Source: Heterocephalus glaber (Eukaryota > Chordata > Mammalia > Rodentia > Bathyergidae). Taken from it: a DNA stretch of 64,000 nt. The stretch's first letter is position 1; each line of letters begins with the position of its first letter. The position numbers and the translations under genes are program-made. The stretch lies in NCBI RefSeq assembly GCF_000247695.1, contig NW_004624781.1, positions 9,897,027 to 9,961,026 on the forward strand. Direction: 5' to 3'. Under the pieces are notes generated by a model. That model was not told the origin of the DNA, did no database searches, and saw only the letters and a program-made list of their open reading frames with translations. Shown here piece by piece: positions 34,641 through 45,290 of this stretch.

Positions 34641-35364
34641 CCTAATACAAGTTGTGAAAGACCTTTCAGAGAAAAGAAAGCGCCACTGAAGCTGGGATCC
34701 AAACAGGCCAAAGAGACTTTCCAAGGGAGATGGTGTGGGGTGTTCTTGAGAGCACCCCAAACTCACATTTGGCCTTTTAAACAGAATCCACTGCCAGAAG
34801 GCAGCAACTTTGAAGCTTTTTTTCATACTACTGACACAGTGAAATCAAGTAAAATCTCATTCATGGTCTGTTGAAAAGTTTTGTTCTCAAATATGAGTGC
34901 CTCTAGGAAATTAATTCTGGAAAAAAAAAGTTAAAAAAAGCAGGCATGTGCAGATGGGGACAGTTGCCTTCAAAAGGTGGCGGTGAGAAGGAAGGGACAA
35001 GGTCCTGGGTACACTAGGTGCATACTCACAAGGAAGTGGCAGGGAAGGGGACAGCAGGTGTTGGCCCACTCCGTGACCAAGAGCTGTCTCTCTTTTAGGC
35101 TTTGAGTAGAGGGAGCAATGGTTAACTTGTAAGAGAGCTGGAATACTCTCTGCCCCTAGTAAAGCAGAAATCAGTGAAACTGAGCCAGGGTCATAGCTCC
35201 AACTGGCAGGGCTATGGGCTCTTACATCCATGACCTGCAAAATGCCACACAGGCTCTGGGAAGGCTTGGAATTCCACTGTGAAGTACTGAACACCGATCA
35301 CACGCGGAGCTTCCTCTAGAGTGAACACTGGGGAAAGAACTGTAATGACAGAGGCTCCCAGTGA
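34641..35364. other. No gene recognised
   Basis: A 127-codon reverse frame at 34911-35294 has no recognised domain and ends near an A-tract at 34920-34929. Confidence 0.35.
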
Positions 35365-35505
35365 CTGTCACAATACATTATTCCATTCTCACAAGCACTC
35401 AAGGGGGGAAAGGACGGATGCTTTCACAGATGGGTAAGTGGAGGCGATGTGACTTTTCCAAGGACAGACAGCAGAAGTAAACCTGGATCTTCCTCCACTG
35501 TCCCC
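35365..35505 (-). mobile_element. MIR SINE relic
   Basis: CATTCTCACAAGCACTCAAG, GATGGGTAAGTGGAGGCGATG, ACTTTTCCAAGGACAGACAGC and AGAAGTAAACCTGGATCTTC follow the reverse MIR order. Confidence 0.7.
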
Positions 35506-38500
35506 AAGGAGATAGAGCATTCCCTTCCCCAAAGATGAAGGAAACTCAACATGTGCAATATAACTGGAGCACTGTGGCCACAGGATGACATGGCACAGGG
35601 GCTCAAGCATAGAAGACACAACCTGTCAGCCAGCAGAAGGAGGATTCACAAAAGAGGCATCATGGCACTGGCTTTAGGAAACAGGTAGATATTAATGGCT
35701 GGCAACAGGCAGAAAAGCCCACCAAGCAAGGGAAAGGCCCAGGGCCTGCAGAGCTGATGACAGGTCAGGGTAGCCAGACTTAGGTTATTTTTGTGAAAGG
35801 GACTCAGCATAACCACATGGATTCAGGGGCCACCTCTTCAGGAATAAAAGGTTTTGGAGAGTGTCGTGAGGCAAATGAAGAGTTGGAAAATGGGCAGGCT
35901 TGGGCATCCTTGTGTAGCTGCCTCAGGTTGGACGCAGAACAGGGGGATGTTGAGACCAGAAGCGGGGATGCCAACTACAGCAATCCAAGAGAAATTGGTG
36001 TCCTTGATCCAACAAGTCAGAAGAGGTAGCCTGAAGGGGCATTCAGACCGAAGCAGGAAGGGATGGAAGAGAAGGATGTAAGAAAGGCTGAGTGCTTGGT
36101 TTTCTAGGCCAGGTCAGTGGAAATAGATGTTGTTACCAACCCAAACAGGAGAGGCAGGTCTGAAGTTCGTCAAGATAGCACAACCCAAAGCAGCACTGCA
36201 GCATCGAGGATTTTTGTAGGAGAGTTTTTCCTTCCAAGAAATTAAGGATACTACAGACATATCCCATCTAGACCAATATCCCCTTATTTCACCTCAACGC
36301 AAGGGGAACCTAAAATTTTTCAATGGCTGCTCTATGTCTGCCAAGTCAATACCATTACAGAACTTCACAATCCCAAGAAAAGGAAAATAAACATTCTGAA
36401 AGGGAAAATTATGACCTCGAGCAATAATTACTATCTACATTTTTAAGCAGACTGAAAGAATCCCTGAGGAACAAGATGGAGAGTCTACTTGGTTATGAAA
36501 AGACTCCGCGGTAATCATTTTCCGCAGGACCTGGGTATCTTCTGAGAAGGTTTCCATGCTACTGAGGAGCAGCATGTTATTCAGAATGGAGAGACTCAAC
36601 ACAGAAAAAAAAGACAATTTCCTTCCAACAGACATTTCTGAACCAACAAGAAATAAGCCTCCTGAAGTAGAGACAACAAATAGCCAGTGGGCCAAGGAGA
36701 TAAGTCCATTCAGCGACCTATGATCATTTCACTATTAAAAGCCTCAATTCTATGCAGCCAAGATGAATGCAACCTTCGCAGAAGGACACTGAGCAGCTGT
36801 CTGACAGTGTTACGTGGCACGTGTGCAAAAAGGTCACCTAGACTATACTGACCTCGAATCTTCCAGCCTCAGTCCTGCCCCACAACAGTAACCCAGTGGC
36901 CAATGAAGTGTTCTTGAGGGTGCCAACCAGGACGGGACACCAAAACCCAGTCCCTCACATGAACACACTTCAGTCACGGGTCCCATGAGGAGGTACAACC
37001 AGCGGGGGTTACTGCTGTTTCACTCCATGGCTTCTCAGGAAAACGTACAGAAGAGGCCACCTGAAAGCAAGTTAAAGACCCAATTCTGTTTTAACCAAAG
37101 ACAGGAAATCCAGGGATATGGAGTCATTCATTTTATGTGGCTCAGAGCAGTGGTTTGAACACAAATTATCTCATCCTGACACAAATATCTCAATGTACAG
37201 AAATTGCATAACGATTAAAGAAATCAGGGTTAGTCTTTAATGTGCAGGGGCTAACTCCATGAAGCACGACTACATGCTCCACAAACACTCCTCCAAGAGG
37301 GTCAGGCAAGACTTCGTGTCTCATGGTGAGCAGGGTCGGGGTGCCCCACACTGGTCCAGGCGGAGGAGCTCAAGAAGAATGTGTTCTTATCCAGACGTGT
37401 CAACCTTCCTATAACACTGTTGCATTCAAACAAATAAAATGCAGCATGGTATAAAATGTAAAATCCAAGCATGCTTAAGGAAAAAAAAAAAGGAGAATTC
37501 AAAGAAATTTTCACAAACCTACAGTAGGCAGTTGGAAGCTGGCCCAACTCTTTGGGCAGTGTATATTGAACTCTTCATGAAAAAGCACAGGATAATTTTT
37601 ATATCCTCAACCCTTTTTCTTAGAAACAACATTCCTAAACATGAACCACAGACTAACAAACTCCTTGGGCACCCATATTTTTTTTTTTACCCTGCTTATT
37701 TGTCATCCATACCAAGTGCTGCTAGCAGCTGTCTTGCCGTGCCCCACGGCCCTAGAGCAATCCTGTCACAGAGGCTGGACACAGCACTTGGGAGGGGTCA
37801 GCAGCTGAAGGTCACCCCAAAGTGAAGCCACAAAGAACACAGGGGCAAGGTCTGGAGTTTGGCAAGACATGCCCAGCACAGAAGAAGTAACAACCCTAGG
37901 ACTGCAAGAACCTCCAGTCAAAATGCTTTACAACTGCATATGGTCGTGGCTAAGGAACCCCGGACAGTCTGAGCACGTTAACTTTGACACTTCATTCCAA
38001 ATGCACTCACTTTTCCAGGATGTAGGGAAAGCGTGTGGTATGGCTTTAGGCCACGTGTCTGGTTTTTCTGTTTGTTTTTAACACATAAAAGCACACTTGA
38101 TCAATTCTGAGAGAGTCATTCTAAAGAACCTGGAGGCAGCCAGTGCGCAGAGTCAGGACACTGCTTGGTGACCAGGCATTTACATCTATCCCGTAAGGTC
38201 AGCAAGCCTCATCACCTGACCAAGCATCACCCTGAGTGGGGAAAACACCACCATGCATGATTTAGTGCAGAAAAAGACACAGAAGCCCCATGCAGGTCCT
38301 AAAGCCATCGCCTAAAACTTACAAACTCAATGATAAGCTGCTTAAGAAACTGAACCCCAGAGAATGATTTCCTCAAAGCCACAACCCTGAGAAGTTCGAC
38401 TCAAGTTCGACCAATCCCAAAGCCAAGTGGACCCACCCTTTCGGTCACTACAGCAAGGGCCAAAGCTTCTGAACCCCCCTCCCAGGCTCCTGAGAACAGC

Positions 38501-38854
38501 AGTCTTGGGTGGGTCACCAGGGTATAGGGTAGCTACTATACAAACAGGCACTGAATATGGCCACATAGGGCAATGGGACCAACCACATCTAACCAGACCC
38601 CATTCTGGAAGATGTTTAACTAAGGGTGCCAATGACAACACCAATAACAATACAAACTTACAGACTTCTGAGAGAATCCCAATTTAAAATTTTTTCCCAC
38701 GTGGCTTGCAATATTTTTTAAAACAATTAATTTGAAACTAACATTCCTAACGAAACTTAAAGCTAAATGTCTCCTACTCTGATTGGGAAACCATGGAATG
38801 TGGAGACTGAATCCAAAGTGACCAGATTCTGCCTCTCTCCAGGGAGCCCCAACG
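35506..38854. other. No gene recognised over about 3.3 kb
   Basis: Only anonymous unique-looking sequence, with A- and T-tracts near 37480 and 37678. The overlapping plus-strand frames at 35793-36081 and 37439-37825 show no recognised domain. Confidence 0.35.
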
Positions 38855-39020
38855 GTGAGAATGGTTAAGATCATAATCCCAGAGTCCAACCACTTTGGTC
38901 CAAATCCTGGTTCCACCACTAACTAGCTGTGGGATCCTAAGCAGGTTACTTATGCTTCTTGGAATTTTGTTTCTTCTCCTTAAAATAGAGATAAGAATAG
39001 GCCTTACTCCATAGGGTTGT
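38855..39020 (+). mobile_element. MIR SINE relic, copy 1 of a related pair
   Basis: GGTTAAGATCATAATCC, TTTGGTCCAAATCCTGG, TTCCACCACTAACTAGCTG and ACTCCATAGGGTTGTCAG follow MIR. It also has unusual GGGATCCTAAGCAGG and TGGAATTTTGTTTCTT, which recur in the copy 765 bases downstream. Confidence 0.85.
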
Positions 39021-39616
39021 CAGCAGCCAGAGGGAAGAGGCTCCAGGCCAGGGTGAGCAACATTTCAGGCAAGCCAGCCAGCCTCTTCCAGGTTCAGGGG
39101 TGCCATCTACAAAGGAGGCCTGTTAGTGGCTAAGACCTACAAGCCCCTCAACGCCTAAGACAGGAGAGTTTCCACATTCCAGGTAAAACAGGCCAAAGAT
39201 GGCCACTCAACAGCCACACTGCTGTGTTAAAAGTGCAAGCCCCAGGCTATATTGTTCTTGGGAGTTTAGACTACCAGAAAACACCTTGGAAGTTTGCTAA
39301 GTCAATCAGACTTACAATGCCAACTGGGTATGCTTTAATGTATTTATCATCATCATTACCATATAGACATTTAAAAATAACAGAAACAGAAATCTATCAA
39401 TGGATTAACCTGTAACAAATGCTGTTATCCATGCCCGACCAAATAAATGGGCTCTATTATCAAACAAGTATTAAAACACAAGAGCCATTTTTCCAAAAAA
39501 TGAAATTTTTACAGAAAAGAAATCAAGCTTTCTTTACTAAGCAGCTATTCCAAGATCCCACACACCTCAGGGCCACCATGCTCAGAATAACCAGTACATG
39601 CAGGCAGGCAGGAAGT
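39021..39616. other. No gene recognised
   Basis: Unique spacer between the two MIR copies. Confidence 0.35.
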
Positions 39617-39835
39617 ATAAAGTAATAGTTAAGATCACACTCTTAGAGCCCATCCACATTGGTTCAAATCCTGGCTCCACCACCTAACTAGCTGTGGGAT
39701 CCTAAACAGGCTATGCATGCTTCCTGGAATTTTGTTTCTTTACCTCTAAAATAAAGATAAGAACAGGATCTGTTTCACTGGGTCGTTAGGAGGTTAAGTA
39801 AATAAGTAAAGCACAGATTACAGGGTTACTTAATA
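39617..39835 (+). mobile_element. MIR SINE relic, copy 2 of a related pair
   Basis: AGTTAAGATCACACTC, GGTTCAAATCCTGGCTCC and GCTGTGGGATCCTAAACAGG lead to TGGAATTTTGTTTCTT, GATAAGAACAGG and GAGGTTAAGTAAATAAG. It shares several non-MIR-consensus bases with the copy at 38855-39020. Confidence 0.85.
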
Positions 39836-40111
39836 ACCACGTGTTAACTTGTACCATTACATGTATGTACAAAAGCAACAAATGAAGAATACCAATAAGA
39901 AATAATATTCTTCTATTCATGGAAAGAACAGCATATATAAGTTGTAATAAAAATATATGGTGAAAGTTTAAATTAAAAAACATTATTACAGTAAAGACAC
40001 ACTGCCATTAATCACCCTCTACATACCCCTGCCTTGCTTCAAACACACTTATCCCATTGTTCTGGCCACTTTCTGAAGCAGTTCTGGAAGTCCTCTTTCA
40101 TCAATGTCTTT

Positions 40112-40588
40112 ACAAGGTGTGACCAAAAATACGGTGAATGCTGCTGTGAGTACCATCCAACAGAAAGCAGGCTTGTAAAAACATGGTAAGGGCCGGGGAT
40201 TTAGCTCAGTGGTTTCGCTGCCTGCTGCGCAAGCGCAAGGACCTGCGTTCGATCCCCGATACCAAAAAACAAAACAAACAAAAACATTATGGTATGTACT
40301 CATCCAATTTATTCACCAAATCTGGTACTGTGTAACTTCTGGCTCTTCCCTAGAGTCAAAATGACCATGACTGGTGAACATTTTTAATCAATTCAGGATA
40401 TCAAGGCAGCCACGACTGCACAACTAAACACATTCACAAAAGAAGACTTCCAGAACTGCTTCAGAAGGTGACAAGAAAAAGTGTGTGGGGGGAGGGGGTA
40501 TTTTGAGAGGTATTAATGGCAATGTGTCTTTTAGTATAATAAAATTTTTAATTTAAAACTTCACTGTATTTTTCAATCGTACTTATAT
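40112..40588 (+). mobile_element. Mariner-type DNA transposon relic, interrupted by an ID SINE
   Basis: The left end (CAAGGTGTGACC...AAAAATACGGTGAATG) and the right end (TTCACTGTATTTTTC..., reverse-complementary) are flanked by TA. The sense strand carries the transposase tail motif FTKEDFQNCFRR (about 40430-40465), known from mariner C-termini, then a stop, then GGCAATGTGTCTTTTAG and AATAAAATTTTTAA. Only the C-terminal tip of the transposase is present, so the element is not active. Confidence 0.75.
40189..40280 (+). mobile_element. ID-type SINE (A subfamily) inside the mariner relic
   Basis: TTTCGCTGCCTGCTGCGC and AAGGAC define the A subfamily. The A box TTAGCTCAGTGG and B box GTTCGATCCC are both intact. 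The flanks share AAAAACAT (40177-40184 and 40280-40287). It is younger than the mariner it interrupts. Confidence 0.95.
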
Positions 40589-41467
40589 ACGTGCCTCAAA
40601 AGCCTAAAAATCTGTAGCCAAAAAAACTTCAAATTTTACCAATAATAATAAATAATCTGCATGTTAAAAAGCACGCAAAGAACTATACAATAAAGAATAT
40701 TTCATATAAAATTAGGAATCTAGTTTCCAGGTGTGACTCGTGCGCGGGATTAGGCTCATTACTTTAGAGTAAGATCTCCTGTATCTTCCTTAGAAGACAA
40801 AAGAACAGAACTGCGCAAAGAACAGTCTGGTGAAAGACATCTGTGCCTCTTCTGTCTACTACTGTTTACATTCTTGGGAAGATATCTCAATTGCTTACTA
40901 AGCATGCCATACCCTATTATGCTTCAATTACACAGTTCCTCTGATCAACCATGTTAGCATTTAATTGCCATGTAGTTAATTTGTGGCACTAACACAAACT
41001 CATGAGCATTTCTGCTTTAGCCACAGAAATCATCAAACATTTGACCCAAGGCCCACTTGTATTTCCCTCACCCGCCTGAGCTCTGTCTCCCAGGCATACG
41101 CCTACTGTAAGATTATGAAAGTTCTCCAGAATACCAATTCTTCTCCAGCCTAGACCAAAATTGCCCAAAGAAGGACCAGCCTTGACACAGGAGCTCCCAG
41201 CACAAACACCCCTGCTTAAGGGGGTCTTCGTGGGGGGACTAGATGATAAGTACCCAGACTTTGGTATCCACAGCAGAAAATCCCCAACAACCCTCGACAA
41301 TATGGCCGACGTAATTTTGTCTTTAATATCCTAGCTTGAGAAAACAACCTCCAACTATACTTAATTAAAAACAGCGATTTTAAAAAAAAAAACAGCAATG
41401 TTTATACCTAAAAAGCAGAAAGGACAGTATCTTTCAACAAAAAGCTATTTATAAAAAGATAAATTTC
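40589..41467. other. No gene recognised
   Basis: Unique-looking sequence. A 103-codon reverse frame at 40989-41300 has no recognised domain. Confidence 0.35.
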
Positions 41468-41592
41468 GCCTATAATCCCAGCACTCAAGAGGCTGAGGCA
41501 GGAGGATTATCACGAGTTTGAGGATAGCCTGGACTATATAGTGAGTTCAAGGCCAGTCTGAACTACATAGCAAGAACTCATCTCAAAAATAA
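41468..41592 (+). mobile_element. B1 SINE, 5' truncated
   Basis: CCTATAATCCCAGCACTCAAG, GGCTGAGGCAGGAGGATTAT and GTGAGTTCAAGGCCAGTCTG show a B1. The first tens of bases are missing, and the internal duplication is present. Confidence 0.9.
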
Positions 41593-42340
41593 ATCATCTT
41601 TATTTTCCTCCTTTTGATTTTATACCAATTTCTGGATTAGCTCTTCAGGGGATATTGGATTAAATAGTTTTAAATTCCCTTCTAACTCTTACTATATCTG
41701 TTCACTGCAGCTTAGCAAGTGTTTTTAAACTAAAAAAAAAAGTAGACATACTTATTTGTCACCAGTAAACACACACACAAACACACACACAAATTTAATA
41801 GTTCATCTACATATGCTAAAGTGACAAACACATATACCGAGCCAAAAAATAGACAGGGAGTAGGGGTTACAAAAAAGGAAGCTCTGTGCTTTCCTGGTAT
41901 AATTTTTAGGAACATTAATAACCATTTGAATGCCATTCTGTTCACACAAGATTTTGAAAAGCTATTTTTCTGCTCTACATCAGGAGTGCAATCAGCTGTT
42001 TTTAACTCAGAGTACCAGTGTGTAACTCTCAGGTTGTGAGGCTATTTATAACTGCAGAGCAAGGCAGGCTTCTGCCATCTCCAAGTACGCCAAGACCCTA
42101 GGAAATGTTGCCAGTCAATGTCACTTATTTCAAACACACTGGCAATACAGAACTCCCCAAACCTCTGGGAGAGCTTTCACACTAGGAAAGCTACAGAAAC
42201 AAGCAAAAGGGTCTCCTGGCAGGAGGGCTCTCATCTTTCCCAGATTCAGCACAGTTCCTTGGAATTCAGATGGTCATCTGAAAAGTTGGAATCCAGTTGT
42301 GTTTGTAGTACCACCCATGGGATTATCTCATGTAGATATG
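41593..42340. other. No gene recognised; short CA-rich run
   Basis: AAACACACACACAAAC lies near 41766-41792. No supported gene. Confidence 0.35.
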
Positions 42341-42410
42341 CACGCATTTGTTCAATAAATATTTGCTGAACATTTCCTACTTGTAAGGCACTATGGCTCT
42401 TCTCTCACTT
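42341..42410 (-). mobile_element. Probable L2/MIR end fragment
   Basis: TTGTTCAATAAATATTTGCTG followed by CTACTTGTAAGGCACTATGG is the common reversed end of L2/MIR elements. Confidence 0.45.
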
Positions 42411-42682
42411 CTCCAGCATCCCTGAGGGTACCTTAACCCACATATAACCAAGCATCCTATGCAGCGCCCTGACAACAGTAACACTCCTGGAGACCACATC
42501 ACAGATAGTTGCAGAGGACAGAGAGGTATCACAGTTGGCTAGATCTCACTTGAGCATCATAAAAAGAAACAAGAGAGGAAGTCCCAGGAAATCTTCCACT
42601 CCACAATGTAGTCTCCATTAGAGCCAGACCTTTATGGGTCTTTTTCAAAATGGCTTGGCCCATGTCTAGAACAATGCTTGTC
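42411..42682. other. No gene recognised
   Basis: Short unique stretch before the next SINE. Confidence 0.35.
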
Positions 42683-42696
42683 AAAAAGTAAATGTG

Positions 42697-42783
42697 GGGC
42701 CGGGGATTTAGCTCAGTGGTTCCAGTCCCTGCCTTGCAAGTGCAAGGTCCCGAGTTCGATCCCTAGTACCAAAAAAAAAAAAA
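42697..42783 (+). mobile_element. ID-type SINE (B subfamily), 14-bp target duplication
   Basis: TTAGCTCAGTGGTTCCAG, CCTGCCTTGCAAG, AAGGTC and an intact B box GAGTTCGATCCC identify the B subfamily. A pure A tail follows. The flanks AAAAAGTAAATGTG (42683-42696) and AAAAAGTAAACGTG (42784-42797) differ at one base. Confidence 0.95.
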
Positions 42784-42840
42784 AAAAAGTAAACGTGCCT
42801 GTACAATGGTCCTAGACATGGCACTGACTTCACTAGCATG

Positions 42841-43044
42841 TACAAGGGATGATCGAAAAATACGTTGAATGTTTAAATTTTTTTTTACACTATTATATGG
42901 TATAAAAGACACGTTGCCAAGAAGGATGGGATAAGTGTGTCCCAAGCAGGGGGAAAGTATTTTGAGGTGGGTTAATAGCAATCTGCCTTTTACTGTAATA
43001 ACTGTTTTTAAATTTAAACATGTGCCATATATTTTGGTCCTCTA
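42841..43044 (+). mobile_element. Mariner-type DNA transposon relic, internally deleted
   Basis: The left end (CAAGGGATGATCGAAAAATACG) resembles the end of the copy at 40112 and is flanked by TA. The body keeps the mariner tail RCQEGWDKC on the plus strand and then stops. The right end (ATATATTTTGGTCCTC, then TA) is decayed. The first transposase part is gone. It belongs to the same family as the copy about 2.7 kb upstream. Confidence 0.7.
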
Positions 43045-43690
43045 GGGCATGGAGGTTCAGTGACCGTAGGCTAATATAAAGACCAAGTTGAGACTATGTA
43101 AAGAGGCAGGCACTCTTGGCTGTCTGCCCCACAAAGGCATAGAAGGCTGAAAACTGTATGTTCAGACTCAGTTCACATAGCAGCTGCGAATTCCTTCACT
43201 TGCTCCCTGCAGATGTCACAATTTAATCCAGAACAGAGCAGGTGGAGAAGGGAGACTCCCTCCACATTTCACCTAACAGCTAATGTTTGTGCAAAAAATG
43301 ACAAGGAGCCAGCAGAGCTCTAGCCCAAGGCCAGCAGATGGGGTACAGAGCTGTGTGAGGACTTGCCCACAAGGCTCTGGGCTCCACCCTCAGGCCCCAA
43401 ATAGGGGGCAGGTGGGCACCAGTAAGACAGGAAGAACTGGCTAAACAGAAGGATTCTGTGCTTACAAATATGATGCCAAAGGATTGTTTAAATGCCAGGA
43501 TTTCCTGGTACATTTTTAAATAGATTTAAATTCAGTGTTAACCAGATTTAAGACAGTTTTTTATGACTGTAATGCATGAGCTGAAGTAAGATTCACTTGC
43601 AAGGTAGGAGGAGAATGAGGTGGGATCAAACACCATCAAAAAGAGGATGAGAAAGAAGAAGGGGAGGGAAGGAGAGGGAGGATTAAGAAA
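43045..43690. other. No gene recognised; purine-rich patch
   Basis: A GA-rich patch without a clean repeat unit runs at about 43604-43700. No exon is supported. Confidence 0.35.
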
Positions 43691-43719
43691 AAAAGAATGA
43701 ATGAATGAATGAACGAACA
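43691..43719 (+). repeat. (GAAT)n tetranucleotide repeat
   Basis: Five GAAT-type units degrade into GAAC. Confidence 0.9.
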
Positions 43720-43779
43720 CTACTTCCTCTGGTTACCTTCTCAGTACTTAGCACTCTGCTCTCCCTCATACAGACTATA

Positions 43780-44290
43780 ATAAATAATAGCTTCGAGGTT
43801 TACTTAACAATCCATCCTGAGTTAATTTTTACTATGGTGCAACCCCAGGATCAAGGTTCACCTTTTCCCACATTAATACTCAATTGTTTTAGCATCATTT
43901 GTTGAAAAGCCCACTTGTTCCAATGAACCATGTTGGCTCCTTTGAGCATGTCTCCTAACCATGTACATGGGCCATCGAGCCTGTTCCATGGATCTAGTTT
44001 GTCTATTCTTATGCCAATACCACAATGTCTTGACTTCCTTCCATTGCTTTATGGTAAACCCTGAAGTCCTCTAACTATGTTCTTTTCCAAAATTGTTTTA
44101 GCAACACTGAGTCCCTTGTATTTCCACATAAATTTAATAATCAACTTATTAATTTCTTATAAATAAGCAAAAATAAAATACCACTTTTGAGATTTTGAAG
44201 AGATTATATAGACCTTATAAATCAATTTACTGAGAAGATATCTAAACCATGTTAAGCTTTCCAATCTATAAACATAGCCTGTCATTCATT
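43780..44290 (-). mobile_element. L1 ORF2 fragment, decayed
   Basis: The minus strand carries a damaged L1 ORF2 C-terminal stretch. The part over 43980-44022 translates as GIGIRIDKLDPWNR, a decayed form of the L1 motif ending WNR. Upstream on the plus strand, TTTTAGCATCATTTGTTGAAA matches the reverse of the conserved following block. There are stops and indels, and no functional reading frame. Confidence 0.8.
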
Positions 44291-44389
44291 TAAGGGACCT
44301 ATTAAAGTTGGGGGGAAAACAGTAACAAAATCTAGAGCTACTACCTTGGGTGTCAAGAATGGAAAATCAGCCAGTCTCTGGGAAATAAT

Positions 44390-44530
44390 TTACAACTTTA
44401 CACAGTACTTGTATGATACTTGCATGTAACAGATTCTACCGATAGAGAAAGAAAGGCATAAGAATGTACAGATCACGAATATGGAACTCAAACCCAGGAC
44501 CTCTTTAACCCAATTCAGACCCCAGGGTCT
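44390..44530 (-). mobile_element. Probable MIR relic
   Basis: TACCGATAGAGAAAGAAAGG and ATATGGAACTCAAACCCAGG, then CTCTTTAACCC, fit the reverse MIR 5' half. Weak elsewhere. Confidence 0.45.
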
Positions 44531-45159
44531 ATGATTCTGTACAGCTCACTGAAAACTGAGAAGCAAAAGGCAGTGGGCAGGAGAGAGACCAATAGCAGAG
44601 GAGAGGGGGAGCCCAGCTACAGGAGAGCCACTGGATCCCAGAAGCTGCACGAGGTTTCCAGGTTCTCAAACTGGCTCACAGGACAGAGGAGGAAGAAGGA
44701 CCCGTAAAGTGAGGTGAAAACAAACTCAGAGCAGGAAACAATCCTTCTCCAGAGGCCCTAGCTAGAGAAGAGCCAGGAGAGGCACTGGGGCAGGCTGCTC
44801 AGGGTGCAAAAAGGATCCAGTTTGGCCACCAAGACACGGGGGAAATTCCAAGACGGGAAAGGTTAAGGAGCAGGGTAAGCACTGTGATTTCCTTTTCACT
44901 CCATGGAAAGTCATTTGCCTAAGGAGCTTGAAAGATGATGGCAGTAAGCAAATCACTGATCACTGGTATCTCTCATGTGTAAAGCACATTGCTCTTCAGT
45001 GTGAAAGTCGCAGTAAGTAGAAGATTCAGTCGTGGGGTAGAACGATTCCAAACCACACACAATGAATGGTGTGGATACGTCCTGTGGGTCCTGTGTGTCT
45101 GCAGATGGCTGGTGCAGATCTCAGTGCTGTCTATGTAGGATTGAAGGTCAGTTCCTAGG
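44531..45159. other. No gene recognised
   Basis: Unique-looking sequence. Confidence 0.35.
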
Positions 45160-45290
45160 AGGGTCAGTCTACTTGTTTTGCTCTGAAGGGGTGATTTTTT
45201 ATTCTCCGTATTTTTCTACATCTTCCAGATTATCTACAGTGAAGCCCATGACTTTTATAATAAAAAAGCAACACATAGATATATATTTTA
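45160..45290 (+). mobile_element. Possible L1 3' tail fragment
   Basis: ATTTTTCTACATCTTCCAG, ATTATCTACAGTGAAGCCC and ACTTTTATAATAAAAAAGC resemble old L1 3' ends. The left edge is uncertain. Confidence 0.35.

Noticed and set aside
42697..42783. tRNA-like sequence with intact A and B boxes
   Set aside because: It is a tRNA-derived ID SINE with target-site duplications and an A tail, not a tRNA gene: no cloverleaf and no anticodon context.
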